Assembly (NCBI GenBank): GCA_033557835.1
Contig: JAWQRO010000288.1
Location: 1-44,322, forward strand
DNA: 44,322 nucleotides
Direction of reading: 5' to 3'
Source of the DNA: Helochares maculicollis
Taxonomy: Eukaryota > Arthropoda > Insecta > Coleoptera > Hydrophilidae
A model generated the notes under the pieces. It saw only the letters and a list, made by a program, of their open reading frames with translations, was not told the origin of the DNA and did not search any database. The stretch's first letter is position 1; each line of letters starts with the position of its first letter. Shown here one piece after another: positions 20,691 to 31,630 of the stretch. Both the position numbers and the translations under genes were made by a program.

Positions 20691-23580
20691 ATGTTTATGC
20701 AAGTGTAGGAGTTGTTTCGTAGCTTTTAGACAGATCAAGTAAAGAATACCTGCAGTATTTATGCACGGAATTAAAAAACAATCGTCTGGAAGAACGAATA
20801 TGAACCTGCATGATCAAATTTTCAGCACACAAGTAATGTTCCTTTCTCTGATCCTAACGTGGATTCAGTCAATGCCGCACCTAAGAGGCATTTTAATTGT
20901 TAAATAAATTACAGATGTTACGCATGTATAAACGTAAGCCATGCAAACTTATACTGCATTAACAGCAAATTGTTGAGAACGTGGGTGCGAAGTTAGTGCA
21001 TTACAGTGGGACTAAAACTAGTCAGGAAACCTGTTACTAACTCCCACCAAGGAATAATCCAGTCACAATTACTCCATTGAAAATGCGAACTACGGGTTTT
21101 ATCTCCTCCTGTCTTTGAACTTTACTTATCATAAATAGTTGCAAATGTTATTCAGGACTAGATTTTTTTACGAATGCAAACTACATTCTATCGCCTTGGC
21201 GAGCAGCGCTGCAGCGAGCGAAGAGCGGTGTTATGACGTGCGGCGGCGAGTCTAGGCGCGTAAATTCCAAATAAATAATAGGACAGCTGCTCTCATCAAT
21301 TTTCAGGCAAAACAAAACCAAAAAACAAGAACAATAAACTGCTGGTATTTTCAAATTATTTCCATATTTTTCGGGGAAGCGCCCGTTTGAACCGATATGT
21401 CCATTCCAAATTCCAATGTAGCAGAGTTACCATTAACAGTTCGGAGCAAAAAATATAGTCGGGCTAATCTCGTTATCTCCCTGCATCCCGTGTATTTTTT
21501 GCCGAACGTATGCACAGGAAAATGCCGATATTTTAACGCGAGGGCCACTAAGCACGTTTTTATTGAGAGATTTTTGGGTTTATCTGATTGAATAATTGAA
21601 AGGGTTAATGGTGGTGTATACAGAGAGAGATCCCATACTTGTGCATATAATATCTACTTTAACCTCATTGTCCAAATGCTTGCTGATTACTAATGGCTTA
21701 TATTTTCTTGCAGGTAAGGACTCATTACATCTAGTGATTTCACAACGAAACCCATCCGTCGTTGAGGTATTTAAATTTGAGGCTAAAATTTGGTCCATAA
21801 TTGTGACCACCAACTGCTTTTATCCAATGTATATGTACTAATAATATTTGGTCGAAACAATTGGCAACAACAGCAAATTTGCCATCTCTTTACTTTTGGC
21901 GCGAATTCTTTCTGATCACTTCGAAAATTGTCAGTTCCTTATCGTACATTTCGTCAAGTTCGCAGTGCAAAAATATGGTCTAAATTAGTATTCTTCAATG
22001 TGTTGCGCTAATATGATATAATATTTGAATCAAAAGTAGGTTTTGTACTAAGTACCGGTACTAATTAAGAGCATACAAAAATGTCGGGCTGCAAGCCACA
22101 ATGCTCAAGAAACCAACCAGCCTCTGGTAGCCTAGTAACATGATGGCATAGAAGAATTAAAGACAGTTCTGCAGCGGGGTAAGGAGGAATGCGTTGTGCA
22201 ACCTTGGAAGGGGTCTCGGATGTCCGCACAGCCCGAGGCAGTCAGGAGGACGTAGAAACCGGTCGCAGAAGGTCAAAGTCTGGCGAACACGCTGCATTCT
22301 TCCTTCTGGTGCGAGACTTCCCTCCCGACCAGTTCGCTGAGGCTCTAAGTCTTTTGACGACGGTTTTTGCTAATGCACACAACACACATACACGCTTACA
22401 TAATTGCACATCCTTCGTCCTCTTCGAAGCGAATTGTGTCAGTCAATCCGCGCAAATAACACGCAGGATTGCGGTTACTTTCGCTTTTATCATCATCTGT
22501 TATTTTATAGCGTATAATTTAGTACCGTTTTGAACGAGGTATGACTCAGCCCGGACTTTCTTTTTCTTCTGCGTTTGGAAGTGAAATAATCAAGGAGGTT
22601 GGAAATAACCGATCCATTATTTAAAGAACCCGTCGCCGTCGTAATTGCTTAATTTGGTATTTAATTCCGTGTCATTTTCTTTAATGCGATTGCTGCAGCA
22701 CGGGGTCGGTGGCTTTAAGGTCATTTTTAAAAATAAAACGGCATTAAATGTAGATGTAAAAAAACTGCGCCGTGGGTTAGCCTGCTCCATAAATCAATTT
22801 ATTTTCCCACGCCCAGAAATGTATCTCCGACAGCGATTTTTCCTCCTTCTAGAAGCGTTTGCACAAATAAAAGTCCGAGTGTATATACAGCATGTAAGAT
22901 GCCATTTCGCTAATGGTCTGCAATGAAAATTTATTGCATACGTCATTGGACGTTGACAACGCTATAAATATATCAAAGTTTATCCATTATTGCCTCTATT
23001 TTTATTGGCGTTAAGAGAGCGGGCATGTTGAGTGCTTGTGCTGTTGGCAACCTTGTTGTCGATCTTTTTGGGAAGGGATTTGCTTTCCATACAATATACG
23101 CCATTGTTTCCATTAGGATGTAGGGAACGATCGTGGATTGGGATTGGATAGGATTTAGGTACTATTTCCAATGCTCAATTTAAGTCTGAATTCCACTTAC
23201 TTGAAAATCAAAAAAGTTGGTCTTTAGACTTTTAATATTTTTTTGGAAATTATGAGTAAGTACTCAGTGTAAGGCCTGCTCACGCTAGTTTTGGAGGCGC
23301 TTTAGTATTTGTGGGTATTCTAAAGTTGCTCAGCTAAATAGCAAGTTTGATTTATATTTCCTTTTCCTTCTATTGCATTTAGGAGCTCAATCATATGCTT
23401 GTTATTCTGGTTGAAAGTTAAAATGGGAATGGTACGTGCTAACCCAAGGCAGATGATTATTTTCTTAAGATTGGTAGTACTGTAGCTGATATCCGAGTCA
23501 AATTTTATGAATACATCCTGAATAGTTATTGGGACAACAGAGTGGGATGTGTGAGGGTTCAACTAAACTATAGGTGATGA
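20691..23580 (+). other. mbl intron, noncoding, with ratchet-site candidate
   Basis: No gene recognised. The largest frame (22189-22533, 114 codons, plus strand) has no identifiable domain. A GC-rich patch lies near 21195-21260. The candidate recursive splice site at 21688-21719 is listed separately. Confidence 0.5.
21688..21719 (+). promoter_or_regulatory. candidate recursive splice site (ratchet point)
   Basis: In the transcribed direction the sequence has a consensus branch point TACTAAT (21688-21694), a pyrimidine-rich run, CAG (21711-21713), then immediately GTAAGG (21714-21719). A 3' splice site directly abutting a 5' splice site, with no exon between, is the defining arrangement of zero-length recursive splicing sites known in long Drosophila introns. 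Branch A to AG is about 20 bases, a normal distance. It lies 10.3 kb into the mbl intron. Alternatively, it may be a chance juxtaposition or the 5' edge of a small exon. Confidence 0.6.
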
Positions 23581-25010
23581 AAAGGCAAAATATTATGTGA
23601 TAAATGGGAAATACAGTTTTGGGCAAAGGCAGTTCACACAGCTATGAAGTAAAAAAAAACAGATCTCTTGCGTCAGGATTGGACGAGAAGACTTCTTATG
23701 AACTTTGGACGAGAATACTCCTTATGAAATTTGGACAAGAAGACTCCTTATGAACTTTGGACTGGCAGAAGGCCGAATGTAAGTCACATACGGGTAGTGC
23801 AGGAATGACACATGTTCTTAAGGAAACACGTCTGAAGGGTGACAAAAGGCTGAAAACAATAATCTTGTTGATTATGCCGACGATATTGTCAACGGCTATG
23901 AAATGTACAACTCTGTAGCTACCAAAACTATAAGGAGTGGAAATATTACCATCATAGAACCAAATGATAACTTAGAAATGACACAAGTGGTAGATAATGA
24001 GAACCCAGAAACACTAGCGAGTCTTCAAGAGCTCCATGAGGGCTTAGACAGCTCCGAGGCAGATCACTTTGTAGTACAGTGATATCAAAGCATGATAGTA
24101 CCTATGTGGTAAAGGAGGCAGATGCAAGCAGTTCCTCAGAAGAGCTTCTTGATACTATATTGAAGAAGTTGAAGAATATTACTCAGACTGCCACAAACAG
24201 AAATAAGAAAATTAAAGAACCCAGGCAGACTTGGTTACAGCAATATGTGAGTAGACATAGGTTTTAATCGGTATTGAGACCAAATAATATATGCAAGGGC
24301 TGTAAGTAGTCCAGATTTACAAGAATGGTGCAAAGCTATGGAAGATCAGCTGAACTCACCTGAGGAAAGTGATGGCTAAGGCAGATCAAGCTAGATTTGG
24401 TTAAGTCAAAATGGATGTTTTTGGGGCTTTGCCCAAAAGGTAGGAATATATTGTAAATAAACGTTTTCTCCAATGTTGCAACACGAAGACTTTTGTTTGC
24501 ATTGAGTGTCAAATACAACTTGGATGTAACTCATCTTGTTGTCAAAGAATGCTTAAGCTGTTATTTAGACAAAACGGTTTATATGAACTTACCAGTAAAT
24601 TTTGTATGTCACAATAGAGAAAATACGGTTCTAAAGTTGAATTCATGGCTTGAAGCAATCTGCTGGGGGGTAGTCTAAGCTAGTAGATGATTATTTATAA
24701 AGCTTAGATTCCAAAAAGTCTTTATATGAGTCTCTTTTGTCAAGCAGAATAACAAAGCTAAAACATTTGTAGCTCTGCTTGTCGATGGTTCTTCTACTTT
24801 TTCTGACGGGGAATGAAATGGAGTGTCCCAAGACTGAGTTAGGCCCAAATGTTAAGTTAGAAGCTTGAGGAGAAATTAGACAATGTCTAGGAGTGAGACT
24901 TAGAAAAGAAAATAACGCTTTAATTGTAGACCAAGAACAATTTGTTAAACAGTTGTTAAAGAAATTTAACATGGAAAACTGTTGCAAGAATACTTGAACA
25001 TCATCTTCTA
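23581..25010 (+). mobile_element. broken Ty1/copia retrotransposon: integrase C-terminal part and reverse transcriptase
   Basis: Degenerate copia-type pol is readable on the plus strand across three frames. Integrase: WEIQFWAKAVHTA (23605-23643), NRSLASGL then KTSYELW (23659-23709), a second copy TPYELWTGRRPNVSHIRV (23743-23796), KETRLKGDK, and after a shift DYADDIVNGYEMYN and SGNITIIEP (about 23871-23970). Reverse transcriptase: SPDLQEWCKAMEDQLNSPEE (near 24310-24370), LLFALSVKYNLDVTHLVVKECLSCYLDK then VYMNLP (about 24490-24600), ENTVLKLNSWLEA, and CLGVRLRKENNALIVDQEQF with VKQLLKKFNMENC (about 24880-24985). It has many stops and frameshifts. No gag, protease or long terminal repeats were found. 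A faint RNase H-like stretch (VPWKS) may follow near 25353. The element is in the same orientation as mbl. Confidence 0.88.
23687..23764 (+). repeat. 26-base tandem triplication inside the copia integrase sequence
   Basis: Units starting GAAGACTTCTTATG, GAATACTCCTTATG and GAAGACTCCTTATG begin at 23687, 23713 and 23739. Each encodes the same integrase codons ((K)TPYELW), but 26 is not a multiple of three, so the triplication shifts the frame. It must have arisen after the element stopped being under selection. Confidence 0.9.
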
Positions 25011-27628
25011 ATCGGAGACGAACTGCAAGAGTAACTCAGTTTAAGACAAGGTACAGTAACGAAGATTCCCATTAGTTCAACAAAGTGAAGTTTCCAAGTC
25101 ACAATATAGCAGAAGCGATGAGTCAAACAACACAGATGAAATTGTGTGAAACGCATTTATGATAGCAAAATTTAAATTGGTAATTGAGTGACTAGTTCTT
25201 ACATTCACAAAATATGCATAATTTACTTATCACAATTCTAAAGCACACAAGCGATAATTTTGAAGTTGTGCAAAGTCTACTAATGCATGTTTGCTAATAT
25301 CTCCAGATCTCTATTCCAAAAGCCACCTTACAAAATCTTGATCAAGTGATGTACCCTGGAAATCCATAAGTAGCTTTGAAAGAGCTGCGGCTGCTACTCT
25401 AGAGAGTACAGAAACCAAAGAAAAATAAATTGGTGCTGGATATCGACAAGAATGAATACCATAAAAAAACTAGTAATGAAAGAACCCCCAAAAGCAAACT
25501 GAGGCACAACTTAGAGAAATTATAACTTGAATCGAGGGAAAATAATTTTGTATTTAAAGGAGGCAGAAAATGGCTATTAAAGAACACGGTTTCAACTAAA
25601 TTATAAAAAACACTTTTTAAGATGCAAGTTAACGAAACATTATTTAAACAATAAAATGCTGTAATACTAAAAAGCTCTGCATCTAAAATTAGATAGCCCG
25701 CCCTATAGAAATATCGTCAGGATTCTCCGAAGTACTAGCGCAATTTACCTCGCTTATTTCTGATTCTATCTAACTGGTATACAATAACAGTAATTGCTAG
25801 GAGACTTATTCTTCGCTTAATGTGTTTACCTTCGCGAAAATGGGCAATTTACCCCCATCAGCGCTGAAAGATATCAACATTAAGGACGCTGTGTGCGCTC
25901 CAGTCCCACGCGCGTTATAGCTATGCGTCTTTTAACTACAAAACCAAGCAGTTAAATCATTTATAATGTTTTTAAAAATGTGCGTTCAACATACTTGCGC
26001 ATTTAGGGCTCAGTGGAGCGGGAGAAAAATTGTGAAGCCTACAAGTAGGTTTTCCAGTAAGTTTTTCAACCGAAAAAAGCGCGTCCACATCTATCAGGCG
26101 GGCTCCTCTTTGTAACCATGAAATTAATTGATATCAGCTGAGATGGTATTTTCTTGAAGTAATTTTTGCATAATAGGAAGCATCGCGCTACTAAGATATT
26201 TTTATTAGAGCTCTTTTTGCAGACAATAGTGGCACAGCTGGATGATAAATAGTTCTTGAGGGAGTTAAATGACGATGATTCGGCTCTTCTTGGGCTCCTC
26301 GCTCTCTGCGCTAGCTTCAGCTAACGCCACAGAAAAAAATGCTGAATCTTTTTACTTCGACCTTTTTATTCCGTCGATTCCTCTATCAATATACACACAC
26401 ACACACGATATCTGTATGTAATTGTCAAACATAGATTTTTACATTGTAATAAAGTAATAATTTTCTTGACCATTCGCGTGCTTTATGAAATTGCGAATCG
26501 ACGAATGCTATTTGATTTATTTCCCAATAAAAGCAATAAATATTCATTACACTCAATAAACACTATAAAACTTATTGTTACCGTAACAAATGTGCGACAC
26601 TTTGTTGGATAGAAGATATTATAGAAGCTGTCTACCTGAATGTGAAAGCTGCTCTAATCCAGAAAAATGAAATTATGCCTCGTTTTTGTGTAACAAATCT
26701 GATTAAGATTTTGCTAATGAACTGTTCAATTATTTATTTTGCCGATGAGTGCAAAGGTTTTATGGTTTTATCAAATAAGCAAAATATTACGATTTTTAAA
26801 TACAATAAATATAACTTAAATGTGTGCGTTTTGTGTAAATATTAATAGTTAGGGTTGGGTTTGGTTACTTTTAAATACAGTTACCCGAATAGAATGTTTC
26901 TTAAAGCTCTTAAAAATCAAAGGATTCGCACAAGAGGCATAAATTTTAGAAATCGGTCTCGTTTTTAGGAAGTGCCTGCTCCGCGAGAGTGTTGAGTTTA
27001 CTTTTCTTAGGAAATAGTTTAGAACGATCGGAATTGGATTGGTACGGTCTTGTTGTGTTAAATGGAAAACTGGCAACCGCCACGTCGAAGTAACGGACGT
27101 TATCTGAGCGGGAATTCCGAACTCGAATCAAATCTTAATGTCTACCCGAATCGGGAAATTGAAACTTTGTTATATCCAGTGAACGGAAAGGGATGACATT
27201 GATTTATATCCAAGAAACTTTTGCTTCTATCAATTTAAAATCTCCAGCTCGAAGTAATAAGCGAAATACTGAAAATGCTCACTTATAAGCTCATTTTTAT
27301 CTGGGCTGAATTGTTTCAAAGCCCCTCATTTCAGTTGCGAATTCCACTCGTTCGGCTGGATAAATCCGAGTTAATTGCATTACGTTTCCAATTTTTAATT
27401 TTCGAGCACTAAGAGCTCCTTATTTAGATACCTGGTGCAAGCGTAACCTGCTTTTCTAACATAATTGCGAGCTAAGTTTTCTTGTGAATTTGCTTCAAAT
27501 TCACCTACATACCATTTTTGTACGTCGTTATAGATTTTCAATACTCTCTATTCTAGTATCTCACAGCATAATCGTTTTCAATCGCGAATTTTGAGACCGT
27601 TAAGGCTACTTTTCTCCATTTAACTTAT
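25011..27628 (+). other. mbl intron, noncoding
   Basis: The first few hundred bases may be unrecognisable 3' copia sequence. A short (AC)7 microsatellite lies at 26393-26406. No gene recognised. Confidence 0.5.
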
Positions 27629-27629
27629 T

Positions 27630-27905
27630 TTACTTTCAGAAGAGTTTTCATTTTACTTTCAAAATAGTATTTCTCTTACTTTCAAAATCGTTTTTCTACT
27701 TTTAAAATCGCTTACTTTCAAAATCGCGTACTTTCAAAATCGCTTACTTTCAAAATCGTTTACTTTCAAAATCGTTTACTTTCAAAATCGTTTACTTTCA
27801 AAATCGTTTACTTTCAAAATCGTTTTTTACTTTCAAAATCGTGTTTTTACTTTTAAAATCGTTTTTTTTTGCTTTCAATATAGTTTTTTATTTTCAAAGT
27901 AGTTC
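27630..27905. repeat. 16-base minisatellite (TTTACTTTCAAAATCG)
   Basis: Nine exact copies of the core ACTTTCAAAATCG and several variants are present. The most regular part (about 27712-27824) has a strict period near 16. The flanks have expanded T-runs and variants such as ACTTTTAAAATCG and GCTTTCAATATAG, suggesting growth from the centre with decaying edges. Confidence 0.93.
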
Positions 27906-28770
27906 TTATTTTACTTCGGAAATAATTTTGCAAAATAGTAACTTTCCTAAAAAATGATCTATTTTGTGTGTACCCAATTTTGAACAGTCCGTATTGATTA
28001 AACAACAGATATTATTCATTGCGCATGCTTTGTACAGTAAATTGGAAGTCTGGCAATTTTTGAAGCACACTAAAAATTAAACAGAATATAGCTAATTAGT
28101 GACTAAGTGGCATCGTGTGGGCCAGCAAACACAAAAAGGGCGAAACTAGCACACAGAGCAAAAAACTTTTAAGTTAAAATGCTAATAATATCGAAACCGC
28201 CGTAGGCGGCAATAAATGGAAGAAAAGACGATAAAAATCCCAACAACGAACAATACATCATTTTTTGTGCCCCGTAAAAAAGGAACACGTTTCGTGGGTG
28301 TGATGCTTTTAAAGCTGAATAAGGCAATGAATTGCAAAGTATTACTGCAATGAATGGATCCTTCGATCGCGGTAGAAGTAATTTTATGCTAAATTAACTT
28401 TATATCGTCGCAATTGTGTTGCCGTCGGTAAGAAATAAACGTGAAATTAAAATATGTAGTTTCATATTTACACCTCATCAACATTTCGAGAAATGTGTGG
28501 ATGATGGACGAAGCACTGGAGCTGCACGCTTCCAGGAATCAACTCGCCTTTTTATTTTCCGCATCAGCAGAAGTAATGCTGATGGAGGAAGGAAAATTCT
28601 TGAAAAATTACATCTCCGCGGAGTTAATGCCGCGTTTGGTACCTTTTATACCTCTCAGTAATTCAACCGGTGACATCTTAATTAAGTATAGAATTATGCA
28701 AATGGGGCGAGTGCAAGAAACGGCAGCGGGAGATCGTTAAAATTTTTTGGGGTCACAATAATAATGAAGT

Positions 28771-29244
28771 TTATATCCGGACTAAACAAACTGAATAATA
28801 TTGTGTATTCCTCGGCCCCACCTGTGCCAAAAGTCTGCTCGTCCGTTCGCCCTTCTGACTATTCGTTCTGTTTCCCCTTCGCTTTGTAGGCAAGTACGCA
28901 ACGCGGCCGACTACTTCCACCAAGAAATTTGAACCAAATTGCTTGCTCACTGTGCCTTGAAATTCACATTGTTTTTCCAATTTTGTTTTCGGCTTGTTCC
29001 CTTCCGCCGTCCTCAGACATTGCTTTGTCATATTGCAGACTCTCTGTTTACTATATCGACTCATAAATGTGATACTTGAATCTTGAGAGCCGAGCCAATC
29101 TTGCAGAAATTGTGAATTCAATTTATGCAGTTTGATAAACATCGCATTATAGGAATAGATTTCATATTTTTTGTTGTCGCTCTTGGGCTCGGGCGGTTCC
29201 CCGGTCGGATGCTTGTTTTTCGCAATTTTTTGCGGACGCGACAT
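28771..29244 (-). CDS. unidentified 157-codon open frame, doubtful
   Basis: The longest complete stop-to-stop ATG frame in the window. The product would be basic and Lys/Ser/Arg-rich, with no signal peptide, membrane segment or domain I recognise. A stop lies four codons before the ATG in the same frame. Overlapping frames of similar length exist on both strands just upstream (29118-29553), as expected when a patch is simply poor in stop codons. It could be a small gene nested in the mbl intron or a chance frame; chance is more likely. Confidence 0.15.
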   Translation of the reverse strand: MSRPQKIAKNKHPTGEPPEPKSDNKKYEIYSYNAMFIKLHKLNSQFLQDWLGSQDSSITFMSRYSKQRVCNMTKQCLRTAEGNKPKTKLEKQCEFQGTVSKQFGSNFLVEVVGRVAYLPTKRRGNRTNSQKGERTSRLLAQVGPRNTQYYSVCLVRI

Positions 29245-30539
29245 TCCCCTTTTATTATTTTAAGTAATTCCACTTTATGGCGGAGATTTTCTCCTGCCAG
29301 GTACGAAGTATTCTCGTTCGGCAAGACTCTCCTTGTTTGGCGAGACTTTTTTCCTGTTTCGCTGCGTCTTGCGAATCCCGAAGCAGTGCTTGTCATAATG
29401 TAATTTGACAGAACGCTGCTGGCACATACCGCATATAAAATGCACTTGCAAGGGCGTAATGATGTTAAATTGGCTCAAATGTAGTTGGAAAATTGTGTAA
29501 TATTTTAACTGAATTACTGCCGAAGCTGGTCGGTGTGAGTGGCCGGAAGGCACGAACTGTCGGGGCCATTTCTGGATGGCGCATTTGCTTTGAGCTGGGT
29601 CATCATTTATAGAACGCCGAAGGAATCTTTACTATCGGTACAGGATCGATTTTAAAGTTTTGAGGAAGGAGATATTACCGCCAAAGGTCAGTTTGGGGTT
29701 ATCCCTTAGAATTCTGTGGGACGGCTTAAGCACTTGCAAGAGACATCTTCAGAGCTTTGGATACAAATACAACTTGCGTTTTTCGTCATGAATTCTGGAT
29801 TTTGATCCGACAACTGCGCTTCCAACTTTGGGACTCGCAGGTTTCATTTTCGAAATTGTGAGTCGCAACTCTTAAATTGTTAAGCATGGTACTTCACATG
29901 CTTCACTCATTTTGATTCCGATTAAATACGACGCCGAAAGTCTCTATCGTCCAAGAAAATAATTGATTGTCTTGCTTTGACCAATACAAGACAACCCAAT
30001 TTATATTAGTATCATTACGCAGGGTTCCCGCAGATCTGTTGACCTTCTTATGAGATTTCTGCATGATCGCTCAGCTAGCATTTGGTAGATTTCATGTTGA
30101 AGCTCTGTATTTTTCATACTTAGCTGAACGAACTAAGCCTGAGCCGAGAAGTTAATTTATATATATATAAAATATTATCACCTTAAATCACGTTAGGCTT
30201 GATGCAAAATATTTTGTCGTGCCGGTGTCTGAAATTCCGTGTGGAGATTAAATAAATAAAATTAACCATGACTCTTCGCATTAAAGGCGAAGTGGATTAA
30301 ATGAGCTTAAAAGAAACTGACCTTATACTTCAAAAGGCCAGGTCAGCGCGAGATGCTAGCAAGAAAAATACGCTGGCCAAGATCATTTTAAAAGTGGTAA
30401 CTCTGCTATTTTTGCAATTTTCCGACAGCACAAACAAACCTACACCAATCAATAGGTGAGGGGCGTCCATCCACCCCCCGATAAGAGGGAACGGCAAGTA
30501 CCCAGGCATTAGAGACATCGCCTCCCAGCTGTTTCATGA

Positions 30540-30770
30540 ACTGTTTGCTTGGAAATCTAATAACTGCGTTCCTCCCTCATACTACCGCCGCGCTCCACCC
30601 GTATGTGCCGCATCGCTCGCATCCGATTGCGAGAATACCGACGCCACCCGCCGCCGCGGCGCTTTAACGCAGGGAGAGGCATCCTGCCGATTCCTCCACC
30701 AGGATTCTATTTCGCTTTCGCCGACGCAACGTACACCAGCACCAGCTCGCCCGCGTATTCGGTTTAATGT
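30540..30770. other. GC-rich island
   Basis: About 230 bases rich in CG dinucleotides (runs such as CCGCCGCCGCGGCGC), in sharp contrast to the AT-rich surroundings. A plus-strand frame is open from just after a TAA near 30560 to a TAA near 30766, with a possible ATG near 30601 giving about 55 codons (ending ...TSTSSPAYSV). It resembles no protein I know. It could be an alternative promoter or first exon, a conserved regulatory element or an unrecognised exon. Confidence 0.35.
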
Positions 30771-31317
30771 TGCTTGTTTGTTTTAGCTCTTCTTTGAAGA
30801 GGTGATATATTCGTTCATATGTTTGTAAATGTGCCTATCCACCCCCTTTTTACCGAACCACGCCGGGTGCCGAACGCCGGTAGCGGCATGAGGGAATCGG
30901 ACACGATTCTTGGGTTATTGAAACATTCCATCCTGGAAAATTGCGAGGTTTTAATCTCTGATCCGCAATTTTATTATTATTGTGTTGTTTGCTTCTGCTT
31001 GGTGTTTAATTTCCATTTCGTAATACTAAACTAATGGGTTTTGTAATGTAACCTTGATGTAATTTCGATTCCGAATGTTTTAAAACATTTCGCTGTATCT
31101 TACATTATTTACAATATTATCGTTTTATGCCCATTAACCTTTGCAATACTTACCACGGGGTTGAATAATTTTGAGACAATTGCAAAATTAGAAGCCGTCT
31201 TAAATGAACAATATTTTGAACTGCAGCAAATTAGATTTTTATCGGATGCCATTAATGCGTGACACAGCAAACCGCCAAATATTTAATTTAATTAAAAATT
31301 GGTCATACCGGGCTTAG

Positions 31318-31630
31318 AATCTTTATATGTTGTGAACCGCTGCTCCGACAAAGCTTTTGCCATTGACGGGAACAGATAATAGTCGGATAGCGCTATTTCT
31401 GGTGAATACGGCGGGTGGGGTAACACTTCTCAATCAAGTGTTTTCAAATAGTTTTTTACGGAAACCGCTGCCTGCGGACGAGCATTATTATGAAGTAAAA
31501 TTACTTTGTCGTATCTAGAATAGTATTGAGGACGTTTTTCCTTTAGAGCACGGCCCAATCTCATCAATTGTGTTCGGTAGAGAGTTCCAGTGATTGTTTC
31601 GCTCGGATTAAGCATTATATGCTTCAACGA
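31318..31630 (-). mobile_element. mariner transposase fragment with altered catalytic residue and internal stop
   Basis: Minus-strand translation gives LNPSETITGTLYRTQLMRL then GRALKEKRPQYYSRYDKV, then ILLHNNARPQ, where the second catalytic Asp (of HDNARPH) has become Asn. It continues NYLKTLD, a TGA stop at the position of a conserved Trp, EVLPHPPYSPEIALSDYYLF with the third catalytic Asp kept, and SMAKALSEQRFTTY. The spacing from the altered Asn to the last Asp is 34 residues, confirming the DD34D mariner type. Neither the N-terminal domain nor the C-terminal end is present. It is dead, and antisense to mbl. Confidence 0.92.

Larger units (their letters stand above)
27906..31317 (+). other. 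mbl intron, mostly noncoding, with an unidentified open frame and a GC-rich island
   Basis: Contains the 157-codon minus-strand frame at 28771-29244 and the GC-rich island at 30540-30770, both listed separately. An 8-base inverted repeat (TTGTCTTG 29967-29974, CAAGACAA 29987-29994) is visible. A weak acceptor-donor juxtaposition (CTCCTGCCAG then GTACGA, boundary 29300/29301) was noted. Confidence 0.45.

Noticed and set aside
22189..22533. 114-codon plus-strand frame as a gene
   Set aside because: No domain, no recognisable homology and no splice or promoter context. Consistent with a chance frame.
23876..23890. YADD in the copia remnant as a reverse transcriptase active site
   Set aside because: The surrounding residues (VNGYEMYN, then SGNITIIE) match the region at the end of copia integrase, not the reverse transcriptase palm, and it lies upstream of the reverse transcriptase block.
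29291..29306. Third ratchet point (CTCCTGCCAG joined to GTACGA)
   Set aside because: It has a pyrimidine tract but no convincing branch motif upstream and a poor donor half. Too weak to list as a feature.
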